From assembly GCA_019113295.1 (NCBI GenBank), contig DXHR01000018.1, positions 124,001 through 188,000 of the forward strand: a stretch of DNA of 64,000 nucleotides, written 5' to 3'. Position 1 is the first letter of the stretch. Every line of letters begins with the position of its first letter. Position numbers and translations under genes: made by a program. The stretch comes from Candidatus Salinicoccus stercoripullorum (lineage in GTDB: Bacteria > Bacillota > Bacilli > Staphylococcales > Salinicoccaceae). The notes below the pieces were generated by a model. That model ran no database searches, was not told the origin of the DNA, and saw only the letters and a list, made by a program, of their open reading frames with translations. Below, one piece after another: positions 43,361-56,286 of this stretch.

Positions 43361-44113
43361 TCATCTGTCTTCGTCGAATATGTTGAGGTACTCTTTCAGT
43401 ATACCTGCGTGGATCTGGCCCGGGGCGGCCTGATTCACAAGATGGCCGTACGTCAGGCAGGAACCGAATACCCCGCCGGCGACGCGTGTGATCTTACCCA
43501 GTTCCCCCATGGCGATCCCCACAACCTGGCAGTTGAATTTCCTGCGTGCATCATGCACCGCACTCAGCACGCTCAGGACATCACGGCCGTCCGCCGGCCG
43601 GTACGCGAGTTTCAGTATGTCACCGCCGCGTTCATACATATTTTTATACGTCGCCATCATGTCCTCGAAATGCGGGGTATCCCGGAAATCATGCTGACTC
43701 AACAGTACTGCGATCCCTTTCTCCTTTGCCCGCGCGATCAACTGGTTTACGATCTCCTCATACATGAAGAATTCTATATCCACGATATCGATTTCGGAGT
43801 GGTCAATTGCATGGCAGAGGAGGGACTGGTACTCCGCAGCGGATTTTGTGCCGTTGCCGCCTTCGCCGTTTGTGCGGTAAGTGTAGATGATCGGATATTC
43901 ACTCATTTCCCGGGTAATATGATCGACAAGGGTAAAATGGTCTTCATGGTTCATCGCATCAAAAGAGTCACTCCTGATTTCCACGATATCAAATTCATCA
44001 TTGTTCGCTCTCGCTTCGGAGATTTCCGCCTGTATCTCTTCGGGTGTGTGACCCGTAAAGGAGACCACAACTTTTGGCTGCCCTTCACCGATTGCTACAT
44101 CTTTAATCTTCAT
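43361..44113 (-). CDS. aroD: 3-dehydroquinate dehydratase, type I
   Basis: This is a 250-residue class I shikimate-pathway enzyme that forms a Schiff base. The catalytic His lies in LLSQHDFRDTPHFEDM near residue 145 and the Schiff-base Lys in GGDILKLAYRPADG near residue 171. The N-terminal DIVEIRSDSFD is the family barrel motif. It stands alone on the minus strand, divergent from the DUF488 gene at 44254. Confidence 0.93.
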   Translation of the reverse strand: MKIKDVAIGEGQPKVVVSFTGHTPEEIQAEISEARANNDEFDIVEIRSDSFDAMNHEDHFTLVDHITREMSEYPIIYTYRTNGEGGNGTKSAAEYQSLLCHAIDHSEIDIVDIEFFMYEEIVNQLIARAKEKGIAVLLSQHDFRDTPHFEDMMATYKNMYERGGDILKLAYRPADGRDVLSVLSAVHDARRKFNCQVVGIAMGELGKITRVAGGVFGSCLTYGHLVNQAAPGQIHAGILKEYLNIFDEDR

Positions 44114-44253
44114 ACTCAGTGCCTCCGTTTTTCCGTTTATTTATATACATTATAGAATATGGGCATAAAATTCAATCGAATCAGTAGAGATATACACTGT
44201 TTTTCCTGTTTCTTTATTTCATTATAGGGCATATGGAAAGAGAGGTGATTGTT

Positions 44254-44598
44254 ATGCTTAAAATAAAAAGAGTGTATGATGATGAATCGCAGCAGGACGG
44301 TAAAAGATATCTCGTTGACGGTGTCTGGCCGCGGGGCGTGAAAAAGGAGGATCTGGACCACGATGAATGGTACAAGGAACTGTCCCCTTCATCAGACCTG
44401 CGTAAATGGTTCAATCATGACGCCGGCAAATGGGAAGAATTCAGAAAAAAATATTTCAGGGAGCTCGATGAACATAAAGATCTGCTCAAGGAAATCAAAA
44501 AGGACAGTGACGGCCACAACGTGACACTGCTTTACGGCGCAAAGGATGAAGAGCATAACCAGGCCGTCGCCATAAAAGAATATATTGAAAAGATGTAG
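44254..44598 (+). CDS. Short DUF488-family protein (YeaO type)
   Basis: This is a 114-residue protein of the short DUF488 subgroup. Visible motifs are the N-terminal LKIKRVYDD, YLVDGVWPRGVKKEDL near residues 18-33, WYKELSPSSDLRKWFNH, and VTLLYGAKDEEHNQAVAI near the C-terminus. The function is unknown. It starts at ATG 44254 after GAGGTGA; an in-frame ATG at 44233 has no ribosome site. A bidirectional terminator follows. Confidence 0.86.
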   Translation: MLKIKRVYDDESQQDGKRYLVDGVWPRGVKKEDLDHDEWYKELSPSSDLRKWFNHDAGKWEEFRKKYFRELDEHKDLLKEIKKDSDGHNVTLLYGAKDEEHNQAVAIKEYIEKM

Positions 44599-44604
44599 AT
44601 TATG

Positions 44605-44635
44605 AAAAAGCAGATGCCGCGGCATCTGCTTTTTA
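44605..44635 (+). terminator. Bidirectional terminator between DUF488 and CDF genes
   Basis: AAAAGCAGATGCC and GGCATCTGCTTTTT form a 13-bp stem with a tiny loop. It ends in a T-run on both strands and overlaps the CDF stop codon. Confidence 0.85.
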
Positions 44636-45496
44636 CTCTTCCTCATATGGTTCCGGATGGACATAGGAAGAATAGACCCCCTCGGCGGCGAGTGATCTTT
44701 CAACCTTGTCGCATATGTCATGCGCTTCATCCAGCGTGATGGTCCTGTCGACGAAGATCGTGACATCGAGGAAGACGCTGTCCCCGTGATATCTGCCTTT
44801 GACCGACGAGACGCCTTTCACACCGTCGATTTTCATAACATCATTGACGTAGAACTCGAGATCTTCCTCGTGGAAGCCGTCACTCAGTGTGAAAATCGCA
44901 TCCTTGCATATTTTGAAGCCGGTCCATACGATCAATATGCCCAGTATGAGTGCGAGTATGGGGTCGGCGATGGGAAAGCCGATCTGTGTAAAGACCAGGC
45001 CGATCCCCGTACCGATGCTCACCATGCCGTCGGACAGGTTATCGATTGCGGCCGACTTGAGCGAACTGCTCTTCGTCTTTTTGGCAAGTCTGTTGTTGTA
45101 GAGGTAGACCATCATCATGATGAATCCACTGATGAAGCTGATCCACAGAGTCAGGGGGTCCGGTGCAGTGTATTCCCCGGCGGTCAGTTTGGGGAAGGTA
45201 TCCATGATGACCTGGAGCCCGACGAACATGATGATGAAAGACACGAGCAGCGTCGAGATGTTCTCCGACTTCATATGTCCGTACGGATGATTTCTGTCCG
45301 CGGGTTTCAATGAAATCTTCAATCCGATGAGGACCGCGATGGAGACCAGTATGTCCGTCATGTTATTGAAGGCATCCGCCTTCAATGCGGCAGAATTGTA
45401 CTGGACACCCGCTGTGAATTTGACGGCTGAAAGGATGATGTATGTGAACAGGCTCAGGTATGCACCCTTTTGAGCACGTTTCAGGTTACTCTCCAT
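44633..45496 (-). CDS. Cation diffusion facilitator family exporter
   Basis: This is a 287-residue CDF transporter with six helices and a C-terminal cytoplasmic ferredoxin-like domain. The metal-site motifs are KADAFNNMTDILVS in helix 2 (near residue 39) and AAIDNLSDGMVSIG in helix 5 (near residue 150); the cytoplasmic loop begins NRNHPYGH-like as ADRNHPYGHMKSE. The N/D pattern in helix 2 suggests Mn2+ rather than Zn2+ export, but that is tentative. It is probably monocistronic. Confidence 0.87.
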   Translation of the reverse strand: MESNLKRAQKGAYLSLFTYIILSAVKFTAGVQYNSAALKADAFNNMTDILVSIAVLIGLKISLKPADRNHPYGHMKSENISTLLVSFIIMFVGLQVIMDTFPKLTAGEYTAPDPLTLWISFISGFIMMMVYLYNNRLAKKTKSSSLKSAAIDNLSDGMVSIGTGIGLVFTQIGFPIADPILALILGILIVWTGFKICKDAIFTLSDGFHEEDLEFYVNDVMKIDGVKGVSSVKGRYHGDSVFLDVTIFVDRTITLDEAHDICDKVERSLAAEGVYSSYVHPEPYEEE

Positions 45497-45614
45497 AATC
45501 TTACCTCCGGCGTTGATGAGATGCTTTTATAACTTGGCACACTGCATATGATTTGAAGAAATGATATGTATCATTGGATGGAGCCCGGATCACCCGAAAG
45601 ACAGCAGAAAATAA

Positions 45615-45640
45615 AAATGCCTAACCGCTTGGGTTAAGCA
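45615..45640 (-). terminator. Terminator of the tmRNA gene
   Basis: Minus-strand GCTTAACC and GGTTAGGC pair (one G-T) around CAAGC and are followed by ATTTTTATTTTC, directly past the tmRNA 3' end. Confidence 0.75.
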
Positions 45641-45648
45641 TCATCTAA

Positions 45649-46007
45649 TGGAGACGGCGGGAGTCGAACCCGCGTCCAGAGACCTTGATACATTTCTTTC
45701 TACGTGCGTAGTCCATATTTGGAATTCGCATGGCTGACGGTAATGGACGAACCACATACCATGCTAGTCCGATTGGTCTCTTCACCCGGTCTGCAGACGG
45801 AAGACCGGATGCGTATCCTGCTAAGGTTGAATCATCCAGTCAGGTCGCACAGGAAACGACAGGGGATGATGCAGAGCGCTATTACGCAGCTACTGCGAAG
45901 TTGTTTTGTTTGCCAGTTATTATAAACTGAGTATCGTTTTTGCGGAGACGAAACCTCCGGCACGCTTAAAATGCCCAAACAGCCCCTGTCGAATCCGGAA
46001 CGTCCCC
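45649..46007 (-). ncRNA. ssrA: tmRNA (transfer-messenger RNA)
   Basis: This rescues ribosomes stalled on broken mRNAs. The 5' GGGGACGTTCCGGATTCGAC and the 3' GGTTCGACTCCCGCCGTCTCC-A ends form the tRNA-like part with a 7-bp acceptor (GGGGACG with CGTCTCC), and CCA is encoded. The tag reading frame lies at 45882-45914 and encodes GKQNNFAVAA followed by TAA, close to the staphylococcal tag. Its partner smpB is directly upstream on the same strand, and rnr, which degrades the faulty mRNA, precedes that. Confidence 0.96.
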
Positions 46008-46046
46008 GGATTTAAAAGGGTCGCCTCTCTACAAGGCGTGATACTT

Positions 46047-46075
46047 ATTATAACAAATTCACGGATGGAATTCAA
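46047..46075 (-). promoter_or_regulatory. tmRNA promoter
   Basis: Minus-strand TTGAAT (46075-46070) and consensus TATAAT (46052-46047), 17 bases apart, lie 40 bases upstream of the mature tmRNA 5' end. Confidence 0.78.
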
Positions 46076-46083
46076 GTCTGCAC

Positions 46084-46548
46084 CTACCGGCCGCGGTCCT
46101 TCATGGCCCGGTCGATATCCCGCTTCATCTGTTTCTGCTTAAGGTCTTCACGCTTATCGTATTTTTTCTTACCTTTTGCGACACCGAGCAGCACTTTGCA
46201 GAAACCGTTCTTTATATACAGCTTGAGCGGGATAAGTGCGTAGCCCGTTTCCTTCGAGATGCCGTAAAGTTTGTCGATCTGTTTCCTTTTGAGGAGCAGC
46301 TTCCGGGTCCTGAGCGGATCGTGATTGTAGCGGTTACCCTCCTCGTAAGGAGCGATATGCATGTTGTACACATACATCTCCCCCCGGAAGACACGGGCAT
46401 AGGCATCCTTCAGATTGGCAGAGCCGCGCCGGATCGACTTGATTTCTGTCCCTTTCAGCTCAATGCCCGCTTCAATCGTCTCTTCTATAGTATAATCATG
46501 GCTTGCCTTCCTGTTTTGAGCAAGCGGTCTGTCATTTGTCTTTTTCAT
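46084..46548 (-). CDS. smpB: SsrA-binding protein SmpB
   Basis: This is a 154-residue tmRNA-binding OB-fold protein. Recognisable are the N-terminal [38 protein letters not shown] near residue 36, and the basic C-terminal tail [18 protein letters not shown] that enters the ribosome. It delivers tmRNA to stalled ribosomes. It sits 76 bases before ssrA and 6 bases after rnr on the same strand. Confidence 0.96.
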   Translation of the reverse strand: MKKTNDRPLAQNRKASHDYTIEETIEAGIELKGTEIKSIRRGSANLKDAYARVFRGEMYVYNMHIAPYEEGNRYNHDPLRTRKLLLKRKQIDKLYGISKETGYALIPLKLYIKNGFCKVLLGVAKGKKKYDKREDLKQKQMKRDIDRAMKDRGR

Positions 46549-46554
46549 TGCCCA

Positions 46555-48876
46555 TTACTTCTTTCCCTTGCGTTTTTTTGCTGCATGTTTTGCACCTTTG
46601 TAGAATGGCTTTTTATTGGCCTTCCCTTTATCAAAGTGCTTCTTCCCATCCTTTTTCCCGCCTTTACCTTTACCTTCCGGTTTGGTTTTGGCCTTGATTT
46701 CCACAGGACGGCTGCGTTTTTCCCTCGGTGCGCGTTCCGGCATGCCGACCACTTTGAAGTCGATGAGTTTTTCCGCAAGATTCACATCCATCACTTCGAT
46801 TTCCACCGGGTCCCCGATACGGTAAACTTTGCCCGTCCGGTCCCCGATGAGTGCAAGATGCCTCTCCTGATACTGGTAGTGGTCATCTGTCAGATTCGAC
46901 ACATGGACCAGCCCTTCAATCGTATTCGGCAGTTCGACGAACATGCCGAAGTTCATTACGCCGGAAATGACACCTTCGAAAGTCTCACCGACATGCTCAA
47001 GCATATATTCCGCCTTTTTCAGATCATCCGTATCCCGTTCTGCATCCTGGGCACGGCGTTCCCTGTCGGAAGTATGTTCTGCAGCTTCCGGGAGGTACTC
47101 TGCCGTCCTGTCTATCGTCTTCCTGTCCGTCCTGCCTTCGATCAGATACTGTCTGATCAGCCGGTGGACGATCAGGTCGGGATAACGTCTGATCGGTGAC
47201 GTGAAGTGTGTATAGAACTCTGCGGACAGGCCGAAGTGACCGAGATTATCCTCCGCATAACGCGCCTGCTGCATGGAACGGAGCATCAGCGTACTGATGA
47301 CCATTTCCTCCGGACGTCCCTCCACCTCTTCCAGAATTTCCTGGAGCGCCCTCGGATGGATTTCATTCCCCTTGCCTTTTACGACGATGCCGAAATTCGT
47401 GATGAATTCGAAGAATTGTCTGAGTTTCTCCTCTTTCGGATCTTCGTGGACACGGTACAGGAACGGCACTTCCATCCAATGGAAATGCTCCGCGACCGTC
47501 TCGTTGGCAGCGAGCATGAATTCCTCGATCATCTTCTCGCCGACCGAGCGTGTCCTGAGGACGATATCACCTGTAGTGCCATCCTCATTGACCAGCACCT
47601 GCGCCTCGTTGAAATCGAAGTCGATCGCACCCCGGGCCTCTCTCCGATTCCTCAGTATCTGTGCAAGTTCTTCAGCCTCCTGGAGCATCGGGTATACATC
47701 CTCGAACATGCTGATCAGTGCCTGGTCTTCGTCCACAAGCATTTTATTGACCGCATCATACGTCATCCTGCGGTCGGAATGGATGACACTCTGGAAAATT
47801 TCGTGGTTCACCACTTTCCCGTTCCGGTCGATCTCCATCCGGCAGCTCATCGTCAGACGGTCCTCATGCGGGTTCAGCGAGCAGATGCCGTTCGACAACC
47901 GGTGTGGAATCATCGGGATGACCCTGTCCACCAGATAGACACTCGTCGCACGGTCATAGGCTTCCGTATCGAGAGCCGAACCCTCTTTGACGTAATAGCT
48001 GACGTCGGCAATGCTCACTGTGAGTTCATGGTTGCCATTGCCGAGTTTCTTCACGGCCACGGCATCATCGAGATCCTTCGCGTCCGCACCGTCGATGGTG
48101 ATGGTGAACTCATCCCGCAGATCCGTACGCCCCACGAGCTCGGAGGATTCTATCGACTCCGGCACCTCTTCAGCTTCTTTCAGCACCTCTTCCGGAAAGT
48201 CGATTTCGATGCCGTGCTGATAGATGATCGACAGTATATCCACACCGGGATCGTTCTTGTGGCCGAGGATCTGGATGACATGGCCTTCCGGATTATCTTC
48301 GCCTTCGCGGTATTTCGTGATTTCCACAAGCACTTTGTGGCCATCGACTGCACCCAGGTTCTGTTTCTTCGGTATGAATATGTCGTCGATGATCTTCTGG
48401 GAGTCAGGGATAACAAACCCGAAATTCCTGCTCGGTTTATACTCGCCGACGACACGCGTGACACCGCGTGTCAGTATGCTCGATACCGAACCTTCCTGCT
48501 TGTCGCTCTCATCACCCGCCCGGGTTGATTTGTGCACTTCAACGAGCACCGTGTCCCCGTCGAGCGCACCATTTATCGCGTTCGGCGGGATGAAAACATC
48601 TTCAAGTTCCGGATCTTCGGGACGGAGGAACCCGAAGCCTCTCTTGTGCATGGAGAGCCTGCCTTTTACGAGATTTGTCTCACTCGTCTTCATATATTTA
48701 TCTTTCTTCGTCCTGAACACTTCTCCGGATTCTTCAAGTGAAACCATATCCTTCACCATTTCCCTGAAGTCCTCCGATTCATATGCAGAAAGCTCTTTTT
48801 GGAAATCATCCATCGTCATCGGCTTGTAGTCATCCGACTGTATGATTCCCATTATCTGTTCTCTGTAGTTACCCAT
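46555..48876 (-). CDS. rnr: Ribonuclease R
   Basis: This is a 773-residue 3'-5' exoribonuclease of the RNB family, with N-terminal cold-shock domains, the RNB catalytic core (TIDGADAKDLDDAVAVKKL near residue 268 with the metal aspartates), an S1 domain (GETFEGVISGVMNFGMFVELP near residue 640, in part) and a long Lys/Gly-rich C-terminal tail. It degrades structured RNA and, with tmRNA-SmpB, the stalled mRNA. The context smpB-rnr-est-secG is conserved in staphylococci and bacilli. Confidence 0.96.
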   Translation of the reverse strand: MGNYREQIMGIIQSDDYKPMTMDDFQKELSAYESEDFREMVKDMVSLEESGEVFRTKKDKYMKTSETNLVKGRLSMHKRGFGFLRPEDPELEDVFIPPNAINGALDGDTVLVEVHKSTRAGDESDKQEGSVSSILTRGVTRVVGEYKPSRNFGFVIPDSQKIIDDIFIPKKQNLGAVDGHKVLVEITKYREGEDNPEGHVIQILGHKNDPGVDILSIIYQHGIEIDFPEEVLKEAEEVPESIESSELVGRTDLRDEFTITIDGADAKDLDDAVAVKKLGNGNHELTVSIADVSYYVKEGSALDTEAYDRATSVYLVDRVIPMIPHRLSNGICSLNPHEDRLTMSCRMEIDRNGKVVNHEIFQSVIHSDRRMTYDAVNKMLVDEDQALISMFEDVYPMLQEAEELAQILRNRREARGAIDFDFNEAQVLVNEDGTTGDIVLRTRSVGEKMIEEFMLAANETVAEHFHWMEVPFLYRVHEDPKEEKLRQFFEFITNFGIVVKGKGNEIHPRALQEILEEVEGRPEEMVISTLMLRSMQQARYAEDNLGHFGLSAEFYTHFTSPIRRYPDLIVHRLIRQYLIEGRTDRKTIDRTAEYLPEAAEHTSDRERRAQDAERDTDDLKKAEYMLEHVGETFEGVISGVMNFGMFVELPNTIEGLVHVSNLTDDHYQYQERHLALIGDRTGKVYRIGDPVEIEVMDVNLAEKLIDFKVVGMPERAPREKRSRPVEIKAKTKPEGKGKGGKKDGKKHFDKGKANKKPFYKGAKHAAKKRKGKK

Positions 48877-48892
48877 GGATTCGCCTCCTGTT

Positions 48893-49636
48893 TCAATTCC
48901 AGTCCAACTGGTTCATAAAGTGGTGCAGATCCTCGAATAGTTCCTTCTTCTCTACATCTATTGTCAATACGTGGCCCGACTCAGGGTACCACTTCAATTC
49001 TTTCTCATCTTCTTCAGTCGCAGTTTCATCATAGATGATGTTTGCCGAATCCGGGTTGATCATTTCATCCTTTTCTGACTGGGCGATGAAAAGCGGATCG
49101 AACACATCATCCAGTTTTCCATTCACCAGGCTGATCATGTCGCGGATTTCATCCAGCATGCCGGTCGGCTCAAAGCGGGACATCTCCTTGTCCACGATAT
49201 CCGCCGCCTTCCCTTCCATCTCCTTGAAGCTGCGGGCGTACTCGAGCACACCTTCATACATCGTTTCACGATCCTTCAGATACATCGGGCTGCAGATCGT
49301 GGCCACACCCATTACATCCCGCTCGGTCGCAAGACGCAGTGCAAATACTCCGCCGATGGAGAGTCCTGCGACAAAAATCCTGTCATACCCCTTTTCCCTC
49401 AGGAAATCATACGCCTCGAGCACCTGGGACCACCACACATGGGGACTCGACTGGAGAAGGTTTTCAGGAGGTTCGGCATGCCCTTCGTAATGCGGGGCGT
49501 AGGAAGTGATACCCTGTTTCTGAAGGTATCGGCCGAGCTGTCTCACATCCGATGAATTCCCTGTGAATCCATGGAGCAGAAGCACAGCTTTCTCTCCCTC
49601 TTCAAAGAAAAATGGTTTTGGCAATTGTATCTTCAT
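48893..49636 (-). CDS. est: Carboxylesterase of the Est30/YvaK type
   Basis: This is a 247-residue cytosolic alpha/beta hydrolase. The nucleophile Ser is in VAGLSIGGVFALRLA near residue 93, the Asp in FIAQSEKDEMINPDSA near residue 193, and the His in WYPESGHVLTID near residue 223; the oxyanion HGF (LLLHGFTGNSSDV) is near residue 20. It cleaves short acyl esters; the natural substrate is unknown. It lies between rnr and secG on the same strand. Confidence 0.92.
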   Translation of the reverse strand: MKIQLPKPFFFEEGEKAVLLLHGFTGNSSDVRQLGRYLQKQGITSYAPHYEGHAEPPENLLQSSPHVWWSQVLEAYDFLREKGYDRIFVAGLSIGGVFALRLATERDVMGVATICSPMYLKDRETMYEGVLEYARSFKEMEGKAADIVDKEMSRFEPTGMLDEIRDMISLVNGKLDDVFDPLFIAQSEKDEMINPDSANIIYDETATEEDEKELKWYPESGHVLTIDVEKKELFEDLHHFMNQLDWN

Positions 49637-49700
49637 AGTTATACCCTACTTTCACTTCGTTAATTTCATTGTACGTTAAATTACCCACTTATAAAATAAA

Positions 49701-49726
49701 AACCCCCTATCGCTAGGGGGTGGGTT
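49701..49726 (-). terminator. Terminator of secG
   Basis: ACCCCCTA and TAGGGGGT arms around TCGC. On the minus strand they are followed by TTTTTATTTT, right after the secG stop. Confidence 0.82.
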
Positions 49727-49728
49727 CA

Positions 49729-49959
49729 TCAGCCTAAATATGTCAGCAGCAGCATGATCATAAAGAACAAAAGAGACAGGATGACTGTCGCCCTGTGAAG
49801 CACAAGATCCATGCCACGCGCTTTTTGTTTACCGAATAATTGCTCTGCACCGCCACTGATTGCACCTGAGAGGCCGGCGCTTTTCCCTGACTGTAGCAAT
49901 ACCACTGCAATTAAAGATATACAAACGATAATCAGTAGCACAATGAGAAGTGTTTGCAT
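49729..49959 (-). CDS. secG: Protein translocase subunit SecG
   Basis: This is a 76-residue SecYEG accessory subunit with two hydrophobic helices (residues 2-20 and 53-74) and the conserved loop [24 protein letters not shown] between them. It assists SecA-driven export. A canonical promoter lies just upstream. It precedes est, rnr and smpB, but a terminator follows it, so the downstream genes may rely on read-through or their own promoters. Confidence 0.95.
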   Translation of the reverse strand: MQTLLIVLLIIVCISLIAVVLLQSGKSAGLSGAISGGAEQLFGKQKARGMDLVLHRATVILSLLFFMIMLLLTYLG

Positions 49960-49992
49960 GTGGTAATCCCTCCATAAATATTAACACTAAGA

Positions 49993-50021
49993 ATATTAAC
50001 AGATTAAGAGTATTTTTGCAA
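49993..50021 (-). promoter_or_regulatory. secG promoter
   Basis: Minus-strand TTGCAA (50021-50016) and TAATAT (49998-49993) are separated by 17 bases, about 34 bases before the secG ATG. Confidence 0.75.
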
Positions 50022-50066
50022 ACCGCTTCCGGCCCCGTCAGACCAGTGGCTGCAGGCGATGTTTTG

Positions 50067-50093
50067 GTGGACATCGCCACTTTCCGGGATGTC
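50067..50093. repeat. Inverted repeat beside the 41-bp repeats
   Basis: GGACATC and GATGTCC are separated by a dozen bases, directly before the two 41-bp units. It may belong to the same repeat unit or serve as a weak terminator. I see no gene in 49960-50278. Confidence 0.5.
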
Positions 50094-50123
50094 CGGATAA
50101 TGAGTGCCGTTGAAATTTTACAC

Positions 50124-50205
50124 GGAGGCCGGCAACAGTATTTGCCGGCCCCGGTGGAGCGTACGGAGGCCGGTAACAGGGTTTGCCGGCCTCCGTTTCC
50201 GGTTT
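50124..50205. repeat. Two copies of the 41-bp GC-rich repeat family
   Basis: Units begin at 50124 and 50165. Both contain GGAGGCCGGYAACAG, then TTTGCCGGCC and a CCGT-like right end, the same layout and length as the array at 14062. They lie between the secG promoter region and the eno terminator. Confidence 0.85.
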
Positions 50206-50236
50206 TTGCAGTTTTACCAATCACGCAAAAAGCAAA

Positions 50237-50262
50237 GACACACCGGCCGAAGCCGGTGTGTC
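50237..50262 (-). terminator. Terminator of the glycolytic operon (after eno)
   Basis: GACACACCGGC and GCCGGTGTGTC form an 11-bp stem with a CGAA loop. On the minus strand it is followed by TTTGCTTTTTG. Confidence 0.85.
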
Positions 50263-50278
50263 CCGAATATCAGAACGG

Positions 50279-51604
<1,326 letters not shown>

Positions 51605-51647
51605 TTATAAGTTCATTATCCGGGATTAATAAAGATATTACAAACTT

Positions 51648-53959
<2,312 letters not shown>

Positions 53960-53962
53960 CTA

Positions 53963-55150
53963 CTATTTATCGTCTATGACTGTGAGTCCCGGAAGCTCTT
54001 TACCTTCAAGATATTCCAGTGAAGCACCGCCGCCTGTTGAAATGTGGGAGAAATCATCCGCATAACCAAGGTCCATCGCCGCCGCCGCAGAATCACCGCC
54101 GCCGATGATTGTCGTCGCATCTTCGAGTTCGGCAATCGCCTTGCAGACGCCGATTGTGCCTTTTGCGAATGCTTCCATTTCGAACACACCCATCGGTCCG
54201 TTCCAGACGACCGTGTGAGCACCGTCCAGCACTTTCCTGAATGCGTTGATGCTGCCTTCACCGATGTCCAGGCATTCTTTGTCCGCCGGAATTTCATCGA
54301 CGGAAACCGTTTCATGTGCTGCATCCGGGGCGAAGTCGTCCGCTGCTACAACATCCACGGGCAGGACGATCTTATTGCCCGCCTTCTCAAGCAGGGAGCC
54401 GGCGAGTTCAACCTTGTCTTCCTCAAGCAGTGACTTGCCGATCTCTTTCCCCTGTGATTTGAGGAACGTGTAGGCCATGCCGCCGCCGATGATCACTTTG
54501 TCCGCTTTGGAGAGTACATTTTCGATGACACCGATCTTATCGGAAACTTTTGCACCGCCGAGGATTGCCACGAACGGGCGCTCAGGCGCATCGATTGCAC
54601 CGCCGATGAAATCAATTTCCTTTTGCATGAGATAGCCGGAAACTGTTTCGATGTTGGAACCGACTCCGACGTTGGATGCATGGCTGCGGTGCGCTGTACC
54701 GAACGCATCGTTTACGAAAACGTCACCGAGGGAAGCCCAGTATTTGCCGAGCTCTGCATCGTTGCCGCTTTCCTTCTTGCCGTCAAGATCTTCGAAGCGT
54801 GTATTCTCAAAGAGAAGGATTTCCCCGTCTTCCAGGGCACTGACTGCATTCTCGAGCTCTTCGCCCCTCGTGTGGGGGACGAATACTACTTCTTTACCCA
54901 ATTTCTCAGAAAGTTTGTCGGCAACAGGCTGGAGTGTCAGCTCCTTTTTGTCCTCTTCCGTCTTCACTTTGCCGAGGTGGGAGAATAAAATGACGCGTCC
55001 CCCCTGATCGAGCACGTATTCGATTGTCGGGAGCGCCTGAACAATGCGGTTGTCGTTCGTGATTTCCCCGTCCGACATCGGGACGTTGAGGTCTGCACGG
55101 AGCAATACCTTCCTGCCCTTCAATTGTACATCTTCTACAGTTTTTTTCAT
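53963..55150 (-). CDS. pgk: Phosphoglycerate kinase
   Basis: This is a 395-residue kinase forming ATP and 3-phosphoglycerate. The N-terminal [28 protein letters not shown] near residue 160, and the nucleotide-binding [13 protein letters not shown] near residue 365 are characteristic. ATG 55150 follows GGAGGCAAG. It has a plausible promoter of its own behind the gapA terminator, so it can be expressed independently of CggR. Confidence 0.97.
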   Translation of the reverse strand: MKKTVEDVQLKGRKVLLRADLNVPMSDGEITNDNRIVQALPTIEYVLDQGGRVILFSHLGKVKTEEDKKELTLQPVADKLSEKLGKEVVFVPHTRGEELENAVSALEDGEILLFENTRFEDLDGKKESGNDAELGKYWASLGDVFVNDAFGTAHRSHASNVGVGSNIETVSGYLMQKEIDFIGGAIDAPERPFVAILGGAKVSDKIGVIENVLSKADKVIIGGGMAYTFLKSQGKEIGKSLLEEDKVELAGSLLEKAGNKIVLPVDVVAADDFAPDAAHETVSVDEIPADKECLDIGEGSINAFRKVLDGAHTVVWNGPMGVFEMEAFAKGTIGVCKAIAELEDATTIIGGGDSAAAAMDLGYADDFSHISTGGGASLEYLEGKELPGLTVIDDK

Positions 55151-55181
55151 CGTCTTGCCTCCAATACTTTTATTCTCTTTC

Positions 55182-55209
55182 ATTATACCCATTGTACAAA
55201 TCTAAATAA
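55182..55209 (-). promoter_or_regulatory. Promoter of pgk-tpiA-gpmI-eno
   Basis: A minus-strand TATAAT (55187-55182) sits 32 bases before the pgk start, preceded at 16 bases by TTATTT. It lies between the gapA terminator and pgk. Confidence 0.55.
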
Positions 55210-55212
55210 ATA

Positions 55213-55236
55213 AAAACGGGCGGTTCCCCGCCCGTT
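55213..55236 (-). terminator. Terminator/attenuator after gapA
   Basis: ACGGGCGG and CCGCCCGT arms around a TTCC loop with flanking T-run on the minus strand (TTTTTATTTATT). It would separate cggR-gapA from pgk and its followers, at least in part. Confidence 0.82.
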
Positions 55237-55249
55237 CTGGATTAAAGAG

Positions 55250-56251
55250 TTATTTGTTCGTCGCCAAGTGATGAAGTGTCCTTACGAGCTGGGAAGTGTA
55301 AGACATTTCGTTATCGTACCATGCAACAGCACGTACAAGTTGTTTTCCTTCTACATCCATTACTCGTGTCTGTGTCGCATCGAACAGGGAGCCTTCAGTG
55401 ATTCCGATGATGTCGGAAGAGACGATCTGGTCGTCAGTGTAGCCGAATGAAGGGTTTTTCGCCGCTTTCATCACTTCGTTCACTTCATCCACTGTTACGT
55501 TTTTATCAAGGACAGCTGTCACTTCAGTGAGTGAACCGGTTGCCACCGGTACACGCTGGGCACCGCCGTCAAGTTTTCCGTCAAGTTCAGGGATGACCTG
55601 TCCGATCGCCTTCGCTGCACCTGTTGAATTTGGAACGATGTTCATCGCAGCAGCGCGTGCACGGCGGTAGTCACCTTTTGGATGCGGCGCATCCAATGTG
55701 TTCTGGTCGCCGGTATAGGCGTGGATTGTTGTCATGAGACCGTGGTTGAGTCCGAATTTGTCATTCAGGACTTTGACTACAGGCGCAAGACAGTTTGTCG
55801 TACATGAAGCTGCTGAGACGATCTCTTCAGAGCCGTCAAGCACATCTTCGTTCACGCCGAAGACGACTGTCTTCATATTGCCTTTACCTGGTGCGGAAAC
55901 AAGCACTTTCTTAGCGCCCGCTTCGATGTGTTTCCTTGCGCCTTCCTCGTCTGTGAAGAAACCTGTACATTCAAGGACGATATCGATGTCAAGGTCGCCC
56001 CATGGAAGCTGTGCAGGATCTTTCTGGTTGAAGGATTTCACTTCCCGGCCGTTGATCTTGAAGCCGCCCTCGATCTGTTCGAGTTCACCTTCGAAACGTC
56101 CCTGCGTTGTATCATATTTCATGAGATGGGCGAGGAAATCGTCATCAGTCAGGTCATTGACCGCTACCACTTCGAGGTCCTCGTAATTCTGAATCACCCT
56201 TGCTGCAAGTCTTCCGATACGTCCAAATCCATTAATTGCTACTCTTACCAT
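55250..56251 (-). CDS. gapA: Glyceraldehyde-3-phosphate dehydrogenase, glycolytic
   Basis: This is a 333-residue NAD-dependent enzyme. The N-terminal [17 protein letters not shown], the active-site Cys in [13 protein letters not shown] near residue 151, and the C-terminal [13 protein letters not shown] are diagnostic. It is paired with cggR 35 bases upstream, the standard arrangement for the glycolytic GapA of Firmicutes. Confidence 0.97.
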   Translation of the reverse strand: MVRVAINGFGRIGRLAARVIQNYEDLEVVAVNDLTDDDFLAHLMKYDTTQGRFEGELEQIEGGFKINGREVKSFNQKDPAQLPWGDLDIDIVLECTGFFTDEEGARKHIEAGAKKVLVSAPGKGNMKTVVFGVNEDVLDGSEEIVSAASCTTNCLAPVVKVLNDKFGLNHGLMTTIHAYTGDQNTLDAPHPKGDYRRARAAAMNIVPNSTGAAKAIGQVIPELDGKLDGGAQRVPVATGSLTEVTAVLDKNVTVDEVNEVMKAAKNPSFGYTDDQIVSSDIIGITEGSLFDATQTRVMDVEGKQLVRAVAWYDNEMSYTSQLVRTLHHLATNK

Positions 56252-56286
56252 AATATATGGCCTCCTTGATTATATAACTAGATTGT

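Noticed and set aside
47206..48528. 440-codon rightward open frame opposite rnr
   Set aside because: It is the antisense shadow of the RNase R gene; composition is odd (His/Arg/Phe-rich), with no ribosome site and no recognisable domain.
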